Source of the DNA: Pseudomonas grimontii
Lineage (GTDB): Bacteria > Pseudomonadota > Gammaproteobacteria > Pseudomonadales > Pseudomonadaceae
NCBI RefSeq assembly: GCF_007858185.1
Contig: NZ_VFES01000004.1
Coordinates: forward strand, 62,001-126,000
Length of the DNA: 64,000 nucleotides
Direction of reading: 5' to 3'
Numbering within the stretch: the first letter of the stretch is position 1; the number at the start of each line of letters is the position of its first letter. The notes under the pieces were generated by a model. That model was not told where the DNA came from. It ran no database searches and saw only the letters and a list, made by a program, of their open reading frames with translations. Shown here piece after piece: positions 46,540-56,753 of this stretch. A program made the position numbers and the translations under genes.

Positions 46540-47691
46540 TTAGCGCAGTGCCGTGACGAGATCGGCCACGGTACTTAACACAGTCTTGCCCAGTTGCCTT
46601 GAGCGCTCACCTGACCAACCGGTCTTCGGGTTGGGGGCGTCATCGTTGTCCTTGAACGGCATTTCCAGGGTCAGGGACAGGCAGTCGTATTTCTCGCCAA
46701 CGGCATTGCAGGCCAGGGTCATATTGGCTTCGCCCGGCAAGTCGCGGGTGTAGCCGTGAGTGGTTTGGAAGTCACGGGTCAGCGAACTCAAATGGCTGCG
46801 GAAGCGTTTTTCCAGCGCTTTGATACGCGGGGTGTAGCCGGGGTTGCCTTCGCAGGCAGCGGTGAACACGTAGGGGATTTCTTCGTCGCCGTGGATGTCG
46901 AGGAACAGATCGACACCGTACTGTTCCATTTGCTGTTGCACGAACAGCACTTCCGGGCTGATCTCCTGGCTGGCGCTTTGCCAGGCACGATTGAGGTCCT
47001 GGCCCATGGCGTTGGTGCGCAGGTGACCGTGGAAGGCGCCGTCGGGGTTCATGTTTGGCACCAGGTACAGGTCGGCAACGGCCAGGAGTTTTTTCATCTC
47101 GGCATCGCCATCCTGTTGCAGGCGTTCGATGATGCCCTCCATGAACCATTCGGCCATGTGCTCGCCGGGGTGCTGCTGGGCGATGATCCAGATATGGCGC
47201 CGGCCTTCGCCGCCTTTGCCACGCCGCAATAGTTGAATGTCGCGGCCCTCGACACTTTTGCCGGTGGCCAGCAGTTTGGTGCCGGCGTACTTCAGGGCCT
47301 GGTCAATCAGCCAGTCGTGGCGTTCGCGGCTGTAGGGCTCGAAGTAGGCCAGCCAGGCATGTTTCTCACGGGTTTCGAGGCTGATGTGCAGGATCTCGCC
47401 GTCAAAGCGCGTAGGGACTCGGAACCAGTTGACGTGATCATAAGACGCGACAGCGTTGTAGCCGCTCCAAGCGTGCCTATACGAAGAGCCACCGGCGTTG
47501 CTCAGGCGAAAATTATGGGTGTGGCCCACGTGCATGCCTTCGGCTTTGAAGTGAAACCATTGGTAATGGTGGCTGCGGGTATCGGGTTGGATGGCCAGCA
47601 ACAACTGGTAGGCATCGCTGGCGTCGAGCACTTGGATATTGCCACTGTCGAAGTCGGTACTGATCTTGATGGAGGTCAAGGCCACGGTCAT
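46540..47691 (-). CDS. M14-family zinc carboxypeptidase (cytosolic carboxypeptidase type)
   Basis: A 383-residue metallocarboxypeptidase resembling the M14B/Nna1 group. An N-terminal beta-sandwich domain (about 1-125) precedes the catalytic domain with zinc ligands HPGEHMAEWF (His, Glu) and FLDIHGDEEIPYVF (His), plus NMNPDGAFHGHLRTN and catalytic Glu in LTLEMPFKDND. No signal peptide. In eukaryotes such enzymes trim Glu from protein tails; the bacterial substrate is unknown. Confidence 0.9.
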   Translation of the reverse strand: MTVALTSIKISTDFDSGNIQVLDASDAYQLLLAIQPDTRSHHYQWFHFKAEGMHVGHTHNFRLSNAGGSSYRHAWSGYNAVASYDHVNWFRVPTRFDGEILHISLETREKHAWLAYFEPYSRERHDWLIDQALKYAGTKLLATGKSVEGRDIQLLRRGKGGEGRRHIWIIAQQHPGEHMAEWFMEGIIERLQQDGDAEMKKLLAVADLYLVPNMNPDGAFHGHLRTNAMGQDLNRAWQSASQEISPEVLFVQQQMEQYGVDLFLDIHGDEEIPYVFTAACEGNPGYTPRIKALEKRFRSHLSSLTRDFQTTHGYTRDLPGEANMTLACNAVGEKYDCLSLTLEMPFKDNDDAPNPKTGWSGERSRQLGKTVLSTVADLVTALR

Positions 47692-47962
47692 AGTCTGGTT
47701 GCCTGAATATGAGTGTTGTGGCGGCTATATTACACAGGAGTCTGGTAAAGCCTGGATGCAAAATTGTTGCAGGGAGGGGGGGCGTCGTCCATGACGCCGC
47801 CGCAGCTTAGAATCTATGAGATTGATTCTCAAGCGCTATTTCGCAGAGATGTGCGCCAGAGCGCTCGACCGGCTTTCTTTGGGCGATGGTCTTTTGCTAC
47901 TATGCGCGCCATCAAGCAATACACAGTCTTCATTAGCCTGAAGCCATGCCAGGGAAACTGGC

Positions 47963-48082
47963 AAAAAAAAAGACCCGGCCAAAGAGCCGGGTCAAAAACC
48001 GTGATTAGCCTGATGAGGAGATATTCCAAGAGTCCGACCTAAGGTCCCTTGGTCTATCGACTGATCTCGCGATCAGCTGAGT
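47963..48082 (-). ncRNA. prrF: PrrF-type iron-responsive small RNA
   Basis: About 120 nt on the minus strand. 5' hairpin CTGATC-GCGA-GATCAG, then the highly conserved PrrF core (CGGACTCTTGGA, then ATCTCCTCATCAGGCTAATC), and a strong terminator GACCCGGC / GCCGGGTC with a run of T at 47963-47971. Upstream are TTGACT and TATTAT promoter boxes overlapped by a Fur box. By knowledge of PrrF, it base-pairs with mRNAs for iron-rich proteins (sodB, sdh and others) when iron is low. No protein-coding gene fits here. The exact 5' end is set by analogy. Confidence 0.93.
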
Positions 48083-48101
48083 CCAATAATAATCATTATC
48101 A
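48083..48101 (-). promoter_or_regulatory. Fur box over the prrF promoter
   Basis: On the minus strand GATAATGATTATTATTGGA; it matches 15 of 19 positions of the Fur consensus and covers the TATTAT -10 element, so iron-loaded Fur would block prrF. Confidence 0.9.
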
Positions 48102-48156
48102 TTTGCAAGTCAAATGTTTTTATCCGTGGGATAGAAATATTTTTCCTTCGCGCCTG

Positions 48157-48507
48157 TTATCCGTTCGCCCGAACCTCCGGTGCCTGCAACGACTGCTCTA
48201 CCATCGCCTTCGCCATATCAATCAAATACACCACCGAAAATGCCAGGTCGCGCTGACTGCCCTGATGGCTGCTCGCTGATTCGTAGGCCGTTGCGGCGGC
48301 ACTGCGCAACAGGTCCGAGGCGTGCACCAGGGCTTCCTCCTGGCTGATGCCAGGCTTGATGGTGAACAAGCCCATATCCGGGATGGGTGCTGACATATTC
48401 TCTTTCAAGTAAAAGTCCAGCGCACGCTGGGCAGCACCGCTGCTGCGCAGGCCTAGCATGTCATCGCTTTGAGGGGGTTCAGGCAGGAGATACGGGCTCG
48501 TCGTCAT
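48157..48507 (-). CDS. DUF6124-family hypothetical protein
   Basis: A 116-residue, mostly helical protein of a family common in Pseudomonas (DUF6124-like): acidic N-terminus, AAQRALDFYLKE, ...FTIKPGISQEEALVHASDLL, and a C-terminal helix VVYLIDMAKAMVEQSL. No signal peptide or membrane helix. Function unknown. Divergent from the LexA-like regulator, 131 bases apart. Confidence 0.78.
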   Translation of the reverse strand: MTTSPYLLPEPPQSDDMLGLRSSGAAQRALDFYLKENMSAPIPDMGLFTIKPGISQEEALVHASDLLRSAAATAYESASSHQGSQRDLAFSVVYLIDMAKAMVEQSLQAPEVRANG

Positions 48508-48638
48508 AAGGGGCGGTACTCTGGGTGGGTGTCGAAAACCTTATGTTCGATGATAGTACGTATCGTATTTATGTCGTTTTATGGATTACTACAAACTGTT
48601 TATTGCCCTGGAAAATACCTGACGTATTGTCGGCCCCC

Positions 48639-49274
48639 ATGGATAAATGGATAGCGTTGGTCAAGGCCAATATGAAAGACCGCAAGGTCACCCAGGGTGA
48701 GTTGGCTGAACGCTTGGGCATGTCCCAGGGCGGCGTCGGCCATTGGCTCAACAAGCGCCGCGTGCCGAGCCTGGCGGATATGAACCGGGTGCTGGCAGAG
48801 CTGGGGCTGGGCTACCTGGAAGTGGTGCAGGAGCTGCGTGAGAAGGCCGACGAGGTTCGTGGCCCGACAAAACAGTACACGTCGTATTTTCGCTACCCGG
48901 TCAGCGAGTGGAAAGGCCTGTGCGAAATCCGCGAAGAGCGCCCGGCCTATGGCGCTGCGCGCTTCGAACTGACGGACTACCACGCCCAGGGAGACGCCTT
49001 CTGGCTGCCGGTGACAGGTGACGCCATGACTGCGCTCAGCGGCCCGAGCATCGCTGCGGGGATGATGATCCTGGTGGATCCGGCCATCGCCGTCGAACCC
49101 GGCAAACTGGTAGTCGCCCAACGGGCCGACAGTCCCCAGGCGACCTTCCGCCAGTTGCTGGAGGAAAGCGGCCAGCTCTACCTGGTGCCGCTCAACCCCA
49201 CCTACCCGAAACTGCTGTTCACCGTTGATTGTCGGATCCTCGGCGTCGTCGTGCAGGCTACGGCGAAGTTCTAG
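48639..49274 (+). CDS. XRE/S24 LexA-like repressor without the protease dyad
   Basis: A 211-residue PrtR/CI-like regulator: HTH at about 17-45 (VTQGELAERLGMSQGGVGHW) and a C-terminal S24 fold. The S24 serine, in V-x-G-D-S-M, is Ala129 here (VTGDAMTAL), and the Lys of A-T-F-K is Arg171 (ATFRQLL). It should therefore not cleave itself in response to RecA, as PrtR and LexA do. The ATG at 48639 is the start giving an intact HTH; its stop overlaps the convergent liuD stop by four bases. A partly symmetric GTACGTATCGTAT at about 48556 may be its operator. No prophage genes adjoin. Confidence 0.85.
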   Translation: MDKWIALVKANMKDRKVTQGELAERLGMSQGGVGHWLNKRRVPSLADMNRVLAELGLGYLEVVQELREKADEVRGPTKQYTSYFRYPVSEWKGLCEIREERPAYGAARFELTDYHAQGDAFWLPVTGDAMTALSGPSIAAGMMILVDPAIAVEPGKLVVAQRADSPQATFRQLLEESGQLYLVPLNPTYPKLLFTVDCRILGVVVQATAKF

Positions 49275-51196
49275 TCCGCCGTTTCGAGCTCCACCAGCGC
49301 GCACCCTTCGGCAACCATTTCGCCTTCCAGGCAGAACAGCGCCTTGACCACCCCGGCCTGTGGCGCGCGGATGCTGTGCTCCATCTTCATTGCTTCAAGC
49401 ACCACCAGTTGCGCGCCGGCCTCGACCGTTTGGCCGACGTCCACCAGCACCCGCACGATGCTACCGTTCATCGGTGCCGTCAGGCCGCCCTGGTGAGACT
49501 GGTTGGCTTCGACGGCCGCAATTGGATCGAACAGGCAGACGCCATGCATCTCGCCGTCCCAACGCAGGAAAACCGTGTGCTCGTTGCGCACTGCCAGATG
49601 TGAACGACGGACGCCCTGATATTCGATCACTAACTGCTCGCCCTGCAGTTTCGCGGCGTCTGCGACCAGTGTCACCAGGCGGTCCTGGCCATTGCAGCTC
49701 AAATGCAGCGAGACCTCAGCGGGCAATCCAGCACGGAATCCACCGGTGTCCGCCCATGGCCCGTCACCCGCAGGCAAGCTCTGCATGAAGGCCGAACCGG
49801 CCGCCTGCCAGAACGCGTCGCTCAACGTTTCGGCCACCGGCAGCAGCTCGTCCTGATAGCGCGGAATGAACCCGGTGTCCAACTCAGCTGCGGCAAATGC
49901 CGGATGGCCAATGATGCGCCGCAGGAAGCCCAGGTTGGTCTTCAGCCCACCCACGGCAAACTCATCGAGCATGCTCAGCAACCGCAGGCGCGCCTGTTCA
50001 CGGTCGTCGCCCCAGGCAATCAGCTTGCCGAGCATCGGGTCGTAGAACGGCGATACGGTGTCTCCTTGCTCAACGCCACTGTCCACGCGGCGCCCCGGGC
50101 CCGGCGCGGACTCGCGATACAACGCCAGGTGCCCGGTGGCGGGCAGGAAGTCGTTGGCGGGGTCTTCGGCGTACAAACGCACTTCAATTGCATGGCCGAT
50201 CAGCGGCACCTGCTCCTGGGTGATCGGAAGCGCCTCGCCCTGGGCGACGCGAATCTGCCAGGCCACCAGGTCCAGGCCGGTAATCGCTTCGGTGACCGGG
50301 TGTTCAACCTGCAGCCGCGTGTTCATCTCCATAAAGAAAAACTCGCCGCGCGCATCCAGCAAGAACTCGACCGTGCCCGCACCCACATAACCAATAGCCT
50401 GGGCCGCACGCACCGCCGCTTCGCCCATGGCCTTGCGCTGTTCAACGCTCAGCCCCGGTGCCGGCGCTTCCTCGACGACCTTTTGGTGGCGACGTTGGAT
50501 CGAGCAATCCCGCTCATTGAGGTACAGGCAATGCCCATGTTGATCGGCAAACACCTGAATCTCTACGTGGCGTGGCTTGAGCAGGTATTTCTCCACCAGC
50601 ATCTGCCCGTTGCCGAAGGACGACAGCGCCTCACGCTGGGCGGAGGCCAGGGCTTCGGCGAGTTGGCTGACGTCCTCCACCACTTTCATACCCTTGCCGC
50701 CACCACCGGCGGTGGCCTTGAGCAGCACCGGATAGCCGATGCGCGCGCAGGCGGCGCGGAAGGTTTCCAGGTCCTGGTCTGTGCCGTGATAACCCGGCAC
50801 CAGAGGCACGCCGGCGGTTTCCATCAGGGCCTTGGCGGCGGACTTACTGCCCATCGCGTCGATGGCCGAGGCGGGCGGCCCCAGGAAAATCAGGCCTGCC
50901 GCTTCAATCGCACGGGCAAACCCGGCGTTTTCCGACAGGAAACCGTAGCCTGGATGAATGGCCTGGGCGCCGCTGGCCTGGGCGGCGGCGATCAGTTTGT
51001 CGATTTGCAGGTAGCTCTCGGAGGCCTTGCTGCCCCCCAGGTCGACACGAATATCCGCCTCGCGGCTGTGTCGCGCATCACGGTCGACGGCGCTGTGTAC
51101 CGCCACGGTGGTCAGGCCCATGGCCTTGGCGGTACGCATCACCCGGCAGGCAATCTCGCCGCGGTTGGCCACCAGTACGGTGGTCAATGTGCTCAT
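49271..51196 (-). CDS. liuD: methylcrotonoyl-CoA carboxylase, biotin-carrying alpha subunit
   Basis: A 641-residue subunit that carboxylates biotin for 3-methylcrotonyl-CoA in leucine breakdown. Biotin carboxylase domain at the N-terminus (VLVANRGEIACRVMRTAK; ATP-grasp GGGGKGMKVV), BT domain, then biotinyl domain with Lys604 in LEAMKMEHS. The start overlaps the liuC stop by four bases. Last gene of liuABCD. Confidence 0.97.
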   Translation of the reverse strand: MSTLTTVLVANRGEIACRVMRTAKAMGLTTVAVHSAVDRDARHSREADIRVDLGGSKASESYLQIDKLIAAAQASGAQAIHPGYGFLSENAGFARAIEAAGLIFLGPPASAIDAMGSKSAAKALMETAGVPLVPGYHGTDQDLETFRAACARIGYPVLLKATAGGGGKGMKVVEDVSQLAEALASAQREALSSFGNGQMLVEKYLLKPRHVEIQVFADQHGHCLYLNERDCSIQRRHQKVVEEAPAPGLSVEQRKAMGEAAVRAAQAIGYVGAGTVEFLLDARGEFFFMEMNTRLQVEHPVTEAITGLDLVAWQIRVAQGEALPITQEQVPLIGHAIEVRLYAEDPANDFLPATGHLALYRESAPGPGRRVDSGVEQGDTVSPFYDPMLGKLIAWGDDREQARLRLLSMLDEFAVGGLKTNLGFLRRIIGHPAFAAAELDTGFIPRYQDELLPVAETLSDAFWQAAGSAFMQSLPAGDGPWADTGGFRAGLPAEVSLHLSCNGQDRLVTLVADAAKLQGEQLVIEYQGVRRSHLAVRNEHTVFLRWDGEMHGVCLFDPIAAVEANQSHQGGLTAPMNGSIVRVLVDVGQTVEAGAQLVVLEAMKMEHSIRAPQAGVVKALFCLEGEMVAEGCALVELETAD

Positions 51197-51999
51197 GAAC
51201 GTGGCTCCTGGGACTGCCAACTCGGTGGGCGTTTTTGCAGGAACGCGCGCAAACCTTCCTGGCCCTCGGCGCTGACACGGATGCGCGCAATGGCATTTTC
51301 GCAATAGCGGCGCAGGGCAGGGGTGAGCGTGCCGTTACCGACTTCGCGCAACAGGTCCTTGCTGGTGCGCATCGCCGCCGGGCTGTTTTGCAGCAGATTG
51401 GTGATCCACTGTTCCACCTGCTGGTCCAGTTCGCCAATCGGGTAGCTTTCCGCCAACAGGCCGATCTCCCGTGCACGCTGGCCGCCAAAACGCTCGGCGG
51501 TCAGGGCATAGCGCCGCGCCGCACGTTCGCCGATGGCCTGTACCACGAACGGGCTGATCACCGCCGGGGCCAGGCCGATGCGCACTTCCGACAGGCAGAA
51601 CTGCGCATCATCGACGCCGATGGCCATGTCGCAGCAACTGATCAGGCCCAGCGCGCCACCGTAGGCAGCGCCTTGCACCACCGCCAGGGTCGGGATTTTC
51701 AGCTTGGCCAGGTTGTACATCAGCTCCGCCAGTTCGCGGGCGTCGTCCAGGTTGGTGTGGTAATCCAGCTCGGCCGACTGCTGCATCCAGGCCAGGTCGG
51801 CACCGGCGCTGAAATGCCTGCCGCGCCCACGCAGGACCAGGAAACGCAGGGACGCATCACTCTGCACATGGTCGAGGGCGATGATCAGTTCGCGGATCAT
51901 CTCGGCGTTGAACGCGTTGTTCTTGGCTTCACGACTGAGCCACAGCGTGGCAAAGCCACGGCTGTCGGTGATCAGTTCGAGGGTGTTGAAATCGCTCAT
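51193..51999 (-). CDS. liuC: 3-methylglutaconyl-CoA / isohexenylglutaconyl-CoA hydratase
   Basis: A 268-residue crotonase-fold hydratase in the liu operon. LRGRGRHFSAGADLAWMQQS holds the first oxyanion-hole segment and GAAYGGALGLISCCDMAIG the second. ATG 51999 is preferred over an ATG at 52014 because GGAG precedes it. Substrate by operon context: 3-methylglutaconyl-CoA. Confidence 0.95.
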   Translation of the reverse strand: MSDFNTLELITDSRGFATLWLSREAKNNAFNAEMIRELIIALDHVQSDASLRFLVLRGRGRHFSAGADLAWMQQSAELDYHTNLDDARELAELMYNLAKLKIPTLAVVQGAAYGGALGLISCCDMAIGVDDAQFCLSEVRIGLAPAVISPFVVQAIGERAARRYALTAERFGGQRAREIGLLAESYPIGELDQQVEQWITNLLQNSPAAMRTSKDLLREVGNGTLTPALRRYCENAIARIRVSAEGQEGLRAFLQKRPPSWQSQEPRS

Positions 52000-52014
52000 G
52001 GGGGACAGCTCCAT

Positions 52015-53619
52015 TTACATGCGGAACACGCCGAAGCGGCTCGGCTCGATGGGGGCATTCAGCGCGGCGGACAAGGCCAGGGCCAGCACGTCGCGGGTCT
52101 GCAACGGGTCGATGACGCCGTCGTCCCACAGGCGTGCGCTGGAGTAATAAGGGTGACCCTGGGTTTCATACTGGTCGAGGATCGGTTGCTTGATCGCCGC
52201 TTCCTCTTGCGCGCTGAACCCGACGCCTGCGCGTTCGGCCTGCTCACGCTTGACCTGCACCAGCACGCCCGCCGCCTGTTCGGCGCCCATCACGCCAATC
52301 CGCGCGTTGGGCCACATCCACAAAAAGCGCGGGTCATAGGCGCGCCCGCACATGCCGTAATTGCCGGCGCCGAAGCTGCCGCCGATGATCACCGTGAATT
52401 TCGGCACTTTGGCGCACGCCACCGCCGTTACCAGCTTGGCGCCGTGCTTGGCGATGCCACCGGCTTCGTACTTCTGGCCGACCATAAACCCGGTGATGTT
52501 CTGCAGGAACAGCAGGGGTATCCCGCGTTGGCAGGCCAGTTCGATAAAGTGCGCGCCTTTTTGCGCGGCCTCGGCAAACAGAATCCCGTTGTTCGCCAGG
52601 ATCGCAATCGGGTAGCCGTGCAGGTGCGCGAAGCCGCACACCAGGGTGGTGCCGAACAGCGCCTTGAACTCATCGAACACCGAGCCATCGACCAGCCGTG
52701 CGATGACTTCGCGCACATCGAAGGGCTGCTTGGCATCGGCCGGGATCACGCCATAAAGCTCTTCGCTGCTGTACAGCGGCGCCACTGGCGTGCGTTGCAG
52801 CAGTTGGCCCTGCTTGCGCCAGTTGAGGTTGGCCACGCTGCGTCGGGCCAGGGCCAGGGCGTGTTCGTCACTGTCGGCATAATGGTCGGCCACGCCGGAG
52901 ATCTTGCAGTGCACATCGGCACCGCCGAGGTCTTCGGCGCTCACCACTTCACCGGTAGCCGCCTTGACCAGCGGCGGGCCGGCCAGGAAGATCGTCGCTT
53001 GGTTGCGCACCATGATCGCTTCGTCGGCCATGGCCGGCACGTAGGCGCCGCCAGCGGTGCACGAGCCCATCACCACGGCGATCTGCGGGATGCCCTGGGC
53101 GCTCATGTTGGCCTGGTTGAAGAAGATCCGCCCGAAGTGCTCGCGGTCCGGAAATACTTCGTCCTGGCGCGGCAGGTTGGCGCCGCCGGAATCCACCAGG
53201 TAGATGCACGGCAGGCGGTTTTGCTCGGCGATGGTCTGGGCGCGCAGGTGTTTTTTCACCGTGAGCGGGTAGTAGGAGCCGCCTTTCACCGTGGCGTCGT
53301 TGGCGACGATCATGCATTCCACGCCTTCCACGCGGCCGATCCCGGCAATCACCCCGGCGGCCGGCACGTCTTCGCCGTACACCTGATGGGCGGCCAGTTG
53401 GCTGAGTTCAAGGAACGGCGAGCCCGGGTCCAGCAGGCGGTTGATACGCTCACGGGGCAGCAATTTGCCGCGCGAGGTGTGGCGCTCCTGGGCCTTGGCG
53501 CCGCCGCCTTGCTGCACGTGGGCGAGCAGGGTGTGCAGGGCGTCGACCTGTTGGCGCATCGCCGCGCTGTTGGCGGAAAATTCCGCCGACCGTGGGTTGA
53601 GCTGGGTGTGTAGAAGCAT
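52015..53619 (-). CDS. liuB: methylcrotonoyl-CoA carboxylase, carboxyltransferase beta subunit
   Basis: A 534-residue carboxyltransferase of the propionyl/methylcrotonyl-CoA carboxylase beta family. Crotonase-like halves with [35 protein letters not shown] and the C-terminal [20 protein letters not shown]. It transfers CO2 from the LiuD biotin to 3-methylcrotonyl-CoA. Confidence 0.97.
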   Translation of the reverse strand: MLLHTQLNPRSAEFSANSAAMRQQVDALHTLLAHVQQGGGAKAQERHTSRGKLLPRERINRLLDPGSPFLELSQLAAHQVYGEDVPAAGVIAGIGRVEGVECMIVANDATVKGGSYYPLTVKKHLRAQTIAEQNRLPCIYLVDSGGANLPRQDEVFPDREHFGRIFFNQANMSAQGIPQIAVVMGSCTAGGAYVPAMADEAIMVRNQATIFLAGPPLVKAATGEVVSAEDLGGADVHCKISGVADHYADSDEHALALARRSVANLNWRKQGQLLQRTPVAPLYSSEELYGVIPADAKQPFDVREVIARLVDGSVFDEFKALFGTTLVCGFAHLHGYPIAILANNGILFAEAAQKGAHFIELACQRGIPLLFLQNITGFMVGQKYEAGGIAKHGAKLVTAVACAKVPKFTVIIGGSFGAGNYGMCGRAYDPRFLWMWPNARIGVMGAEQAAGVLVQVKREQAERAGVGFSAQEEAAIKQPILDQYETQGHPYYSSARLWDDGVIDPLQTRDVLALALSAALNAPIEPSRFGVFRM

Positions 53620-53653
53620 GGGCTACTCCGTAGCAGCTTTGAGTTTCGAGCGA

Positions 53654-53711
53654 CAAGCTACAAGTTAGAAGCAAGAGCACCGTCCTCTTGCCGCTTGAAG
53701 CTTGTCACTTG
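53654..53711. repeat. imperfect inverted repeat between liuA and liuB
   Basis: CAAGCTACAAG..AAGCAAGAG pairs imperfectly with CTCTTGCCGCTTGAAGCTTG. It belongs to the CAAGCT/AGCTTG intergenic repeats often seen in P. fluorescens, and may tune mRNA levels between liuA and liuB. Confidence 0.5.
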
Positions 53712-53724
53712 CCGCTGACGAAAT

Positions 53725-54888
53725 TCATTTTGTCTCGTTAAAGAGTTCGCGACCGATCAGCATCCGCCGAATCTCACTGGTACCGGCGCCGATTTCATAC
53801 AGCTTGGCGTCACGCAGCAGGCGCCCGGCGGGGAATTCATTGATATAGCCATTGCCGCCGAGAATCTGGATCGCGTCGAGGGCCATTTGCGTGGCGCGTT
53901 CGGCGCTGTAGAGGATCACCCCGGCCGCGTCCTTGCGCGTGGTCTCGCCACGCTCGCAGGCCTGGGCCACCGCGTAGAGGTAGGCGCGGCTGGCGTTGAG
54001 TTGGGTGTACATGTCGGCGACCTTGCCCTGGATCAGCTGGAATTCGCCGATGCTTTGGCCGAACTGCTTGCGGTCGTGGATGTACGGCACGATCAGGTCC
54101 ATGCACGCCTGCATGATCCCGGTGGGGCCGCCGGACAGCACCACACGCTCGTAATCGAGGCCGCTCATCAGTACTTTCACACCGCCGTTGAGCACGCCGA
54201 GGATGTTTTCCTCCGGTACTTGCACGTCATCGAAGAACAGCTCGCAAGTGTTGGAGCCGCGCATGCCCAGCTTGTCGAACTTGTTGCTGCGGCTGAAGCC
54301 TTTCCAGTCGCGCTCGACGATAAATGCGGTGATGCCGTGGGCGCCTTTCTCAAGGTCGGTCTTGGCGTAGATCACATAGGTGCTGGCGTCGGGACCGTTG
54401 GTGATCCAGGTCTTGCTGCCGTTGAGCACGTAGTGGTCGCCGTGTTTGTCGGCGCGCAGTTTCATCGAGACCACATCGGAACCGGCGTTGGGTTCGCTCA
54501 TGGCCAGGGCGCCGACGTGTTCGCCGCTGATCAGTTTGGGCAGGTACTTGAGCTTCTGCTCGTGGCTGCCGTTGCGGTTGATCTGGTTCACACACAGGTT
54601 GGAATGGGCGCCGTAGGACAGCGCCACCGAAGCCGAGCCACGGCTGATTTCTTCCATGCTCACCACGTGGGCCAGGTAACCGAGGCCGGCGCCGCCGTAT
54701 TCTTCCGGCACGGTGATGCCCAGCAGGCCCATGTCCCCGAACTTGCGCCACAGGTCGGCGGGGAACAGGTTGTCGATGTCGATCTGTGCCGCGCGGGGCG
54801 CGATTTCCTTGGCCACGAAGGACTGCACCTGGTCGCGCAGCATGTCGATGGTTTCACCGAGGGCGAAGTTCAGGGACGGGTAACTCAT
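53725..54888 (-). CDS. liuA: isovaleryl-CoA dehydrogenase
   Basis: A 387-residue acyl-CoA dehydrogenase, first gene of liuABCD, oxidising isovaleryl-CoA with FAD. Signatures: [67 protein letters not shown] split over the C-terminus; the catalytic Glu lies in [14 protein letters not shown] helix region as in isovaleryl enzymes. The ATG at 54888 has a Shine-Dalgarno (AGGTGCCTGTCC) at moderate distance. Confidence 0.96.
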   Translation of the reverse strand: MSYPSLNFALGETIDMLRDQVQSFVAKEIAPRAAQIDIDNLFPADLWRKFGDMGLLGITVPEEYGGAGLGYLAHVVSMEEISRGSASVALSYGAHSNLCVNQINRNGSHEQKLKYLPKLISGEHVGALAMSEPNAGSDVVSMKLRADKHGDHYVLNGSKTWITNGPDASTYVIYAKTDLEKGAHGITAFIVERDWKGFSRSNKFDKLGMRGSNTCELFFDDVQVPEENILGVLNGGVKVLMSGLDYERVVLSGGPTGIMQACMDLIVPYIHDRKQFGQSIGEFQLIQGKVADMYTQLNASRAYLYAVAQACERGETTRKDAAGVILYSAERATQMALDAIQILGGNGYINEFPAGRLLRDAKLYEIGAGTSEIRRMLIGRELFNETK

Positions 54889-54953
54889 GGACAGGCACCT
54901 TAATGTGGACTTTGTTGTTGTGTGGAAGGTGTGCCAGGGAGGGGCGCTCACCT

Positions 54954-54967
54954 TTACGTTAACGTAA
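54954..54967. promoter_or_regulatory. LiuR-type palindrome 1
   Basis: TTACGTT-AACGTAA, perfect, 66 bases before liuA. MerR-family regulators bind such palindromes; LiuR is encoded in this window. Confidence 0.75.
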
Positions 54968-54995
54968 GCTTGCGTTACGGCGCTGTCAATCGTAG

Positions 54996-55011
54996 TTTAC
55001 GTATACGTCAA
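54996..55011. promoter_or_regulatory. LiuR-type palindrome 2
   Basis: TTTACGTATACGTCAA, near-symmetric, 28 bases before the acyl-CoA synthetase start. Probable operator for the plus-strand promoter. Confidence 0.7.
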
Positions 55012-55038
55012 CCTACAAAAAAGACAACAGGGGTCGTT

Positions 55039-56673
55039 ATGGATCAACCGCATCCGAGCTACAGCCGTGGCTCCCAGGACAAGAGCTTGCTGGCCATGAC
55101 CATTGGCCAGGCCTTCGATCACACCGTGGCGCAATACCCCGATGGCGAAGCCCTTGTGGTGCGCCATCAGCAACGTCGCTACACCTGGCGGCAGCTGGCC
55201 GAGGCCGTCGATGTGCACGCCCGTGCATTCATGGCGCTGGGCATGCAAACCGGTGATCGCCTGGGCATCTGGGCGCCCAATTGCGCCGAGTGGTGCATCA
55301 GCCAAATCGCCAGCGCCAAGATCGGCGTGATCCTGGTCAACATCAACCCGGCTTACCGCAGCAGTGAACTGGACTACGTGCTCAAGCAGTCCGGGTGCGA
55401 GTGGTTGGTGTGCGCCGGGGCGTTCAAGACCTCCGACTATCACACGATGCTGCAGGAGCTGCAGCCTGAGCTGCGCGGCATGATCAGCCTCGACCCCAAC
55501 CCGCCCCCGGGATTCCTGCCCTGGTCGCAGCTGGCGGCCCTCGGTGCAGCCCTCCCACCCGAGCAGTTGCACAGCCGCCAGGCCAGCCTGCACTTCGACC
55601 AAGCCGTCAATATCCAGTACACCTCCGGCACCACCGGTTTCCCCAAGGGTGCCACCCTCAGTCACCACAACATCCTCAATAACGGCTACATGGTCGGCGA
55701 AAGCCTGGGCCTGACCGCGCAGGACCGCCTGGTGATCCCGGTGCCGCTGTACCATTGCTTCGCCATGGTGATGGGCAACCTGGGCTGCATCACCCACGGC
55801 ACCACCATGATCTATCCGAATGACGGCTTCGACCCGCTGCTCACCCTCACCGCCGTCGCTGAAGAGCGCGCCACCGGCCTGTACGGCGTGCCCACCATGT
55901 TCATCGCCCTGCTCGATCACCCTCGCCGGGGTGAGTTCGAGCTGTCCACCCTGCGCACCGGCATCATGGCCGGCGCCACCTGCCCGATCGAAGTGATGCG
56001 CCGGGTCATTGGCGAATTGCACATGGGCGAGGTGCAGATTGCCTACGGCATGACCGAGACCAGCCCAGTGTCGTTGCAGACCGGCGCCAACGATGACCTG
56101 GAGCGCCGTGTGACCACCGTCGGCCGTACCCAGCCGCAGTTGGAAAACAAGATCATCGACGCCGACGGCAATACAGTTGTGCGCGGTGAGATCGGCGAGT
56201 TATGCACGCGTGGCTACAGCGTGATGCTCGGCTACTGGAACAACCCCGAAGGCACCCGCGAGGCCATCGACGACGCCGGCTGGATGCACACCGGTGACCT
56301 GGCCAGCATGGATGAGCACGGCTATGTGTGCATCGCCGGGCGCAACAAGGACATGATCATTCGCGGTGGCGAGAACGTGTACCCACGCGAGGTGGAAGAG
56401 TTTTTCTTCACCCACCCGGCGGTGGCTGACGTGCAGATCATCGGCATTCCCGATGAGCGCTATGGCGAAGAGATTGTCGCCTGGATCAAATTCCACCCCG
56501 GTCATGTCGCCACTGCGCTGGAGCTGCAAAGCTGGTGCAAGGGTCGCATCGCGCATTTCAAGACGCCCCGGTACTTCAAGTTTGTGGAGGAGTTCCCGAT
56601 GACGGTGACCGGCAAGATCCAGAAGTTCTGCATGCGCGAGATCAGTATCGAAGAGCTGCACCACGCGAGCTGA
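55039..56673 (+). CDS. AMP-forming acyl-CoA synthetase in the liu locus
   Basis: A 544-residue ANL-superfamily ligase activating a fatty or branched-chain acid with CoA. AMP-binding motif [29 protein letters not shown], the hinge [15 protein letters not shown] and catalytic Lys near the end ([10 protein letters not shown]) are present. Divergent from liuA with LiuR-type sites between. This suggests activation of isovalerate or a related acid to feed the pathway; the exact substrate is not readable. ATG 55039. Confidence 0.93.
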   Translation: MDQPHPSYSRGSQDKSLLAMTIGQAFDHTVAQYPDGEALVVRHQQRRYTWRQLAEAVDVHARAFMALGMQTGDRLGIWAPNCAEWCISQIASAKIGVILVNINPAYRSSELDYVLKQSGCEWLVCAGAFKTSDYHTMLQELQPELRGMISLDPNPPPGFLPWSQLAALGAALPPEQLHSRQASLHFDQAVNIQYTSGTTGFPKGATLSHHNILNNGYMVGESLGLTAQDRLVIPVPLYHCFAMVMGNLGCITHGTTMIYPNDGFDPLLTLTAVAEERATGLYGVPTMFIALLDHPRRGEFELSTLRTGIMAGATCPIEVMRRVIGELHMGEVQIAYGMTETSPVSLQTGANDDLERRVTTVGRTQPQLENKIIDADGNTVVRGEIGELCTRGYSVMLGYWNNPEGTREAIDDAGWMHTGDLASMDEHGYVCIAGRNKDMIIRGGENVYPREVEEFFFTHPAVADVQIIGIPDERYGEEIVAWIKFHPGHVATALELQSWCKGRIAHFKTPRYFKFVEEFPMTVTGKIQKFCMREISIEELHHAS

Positions 56674-56753
56674 AACGCGGTGCATGGCTACCGCCGCGGG
56701 CGGGACCGCGTTGCCTAGAGTGGCGGGATATTTCGCCATTGAAGGCCATGCGC

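Noticed and set aside
47817..47831. TGAGATTGATTCTCA as a second Fur box
   Set aside because: It is symmetric but matches the Fur consensus poorly and has no promoter or gene in a suitable position.
51235..53613. 792-codon plus-strand frame across liuC/liuB
   Set aside because: Antisense shadow; residue composition (many His, Ala, Gly, Gln) is typical of reverse frames, and liuB/liuC are certain.
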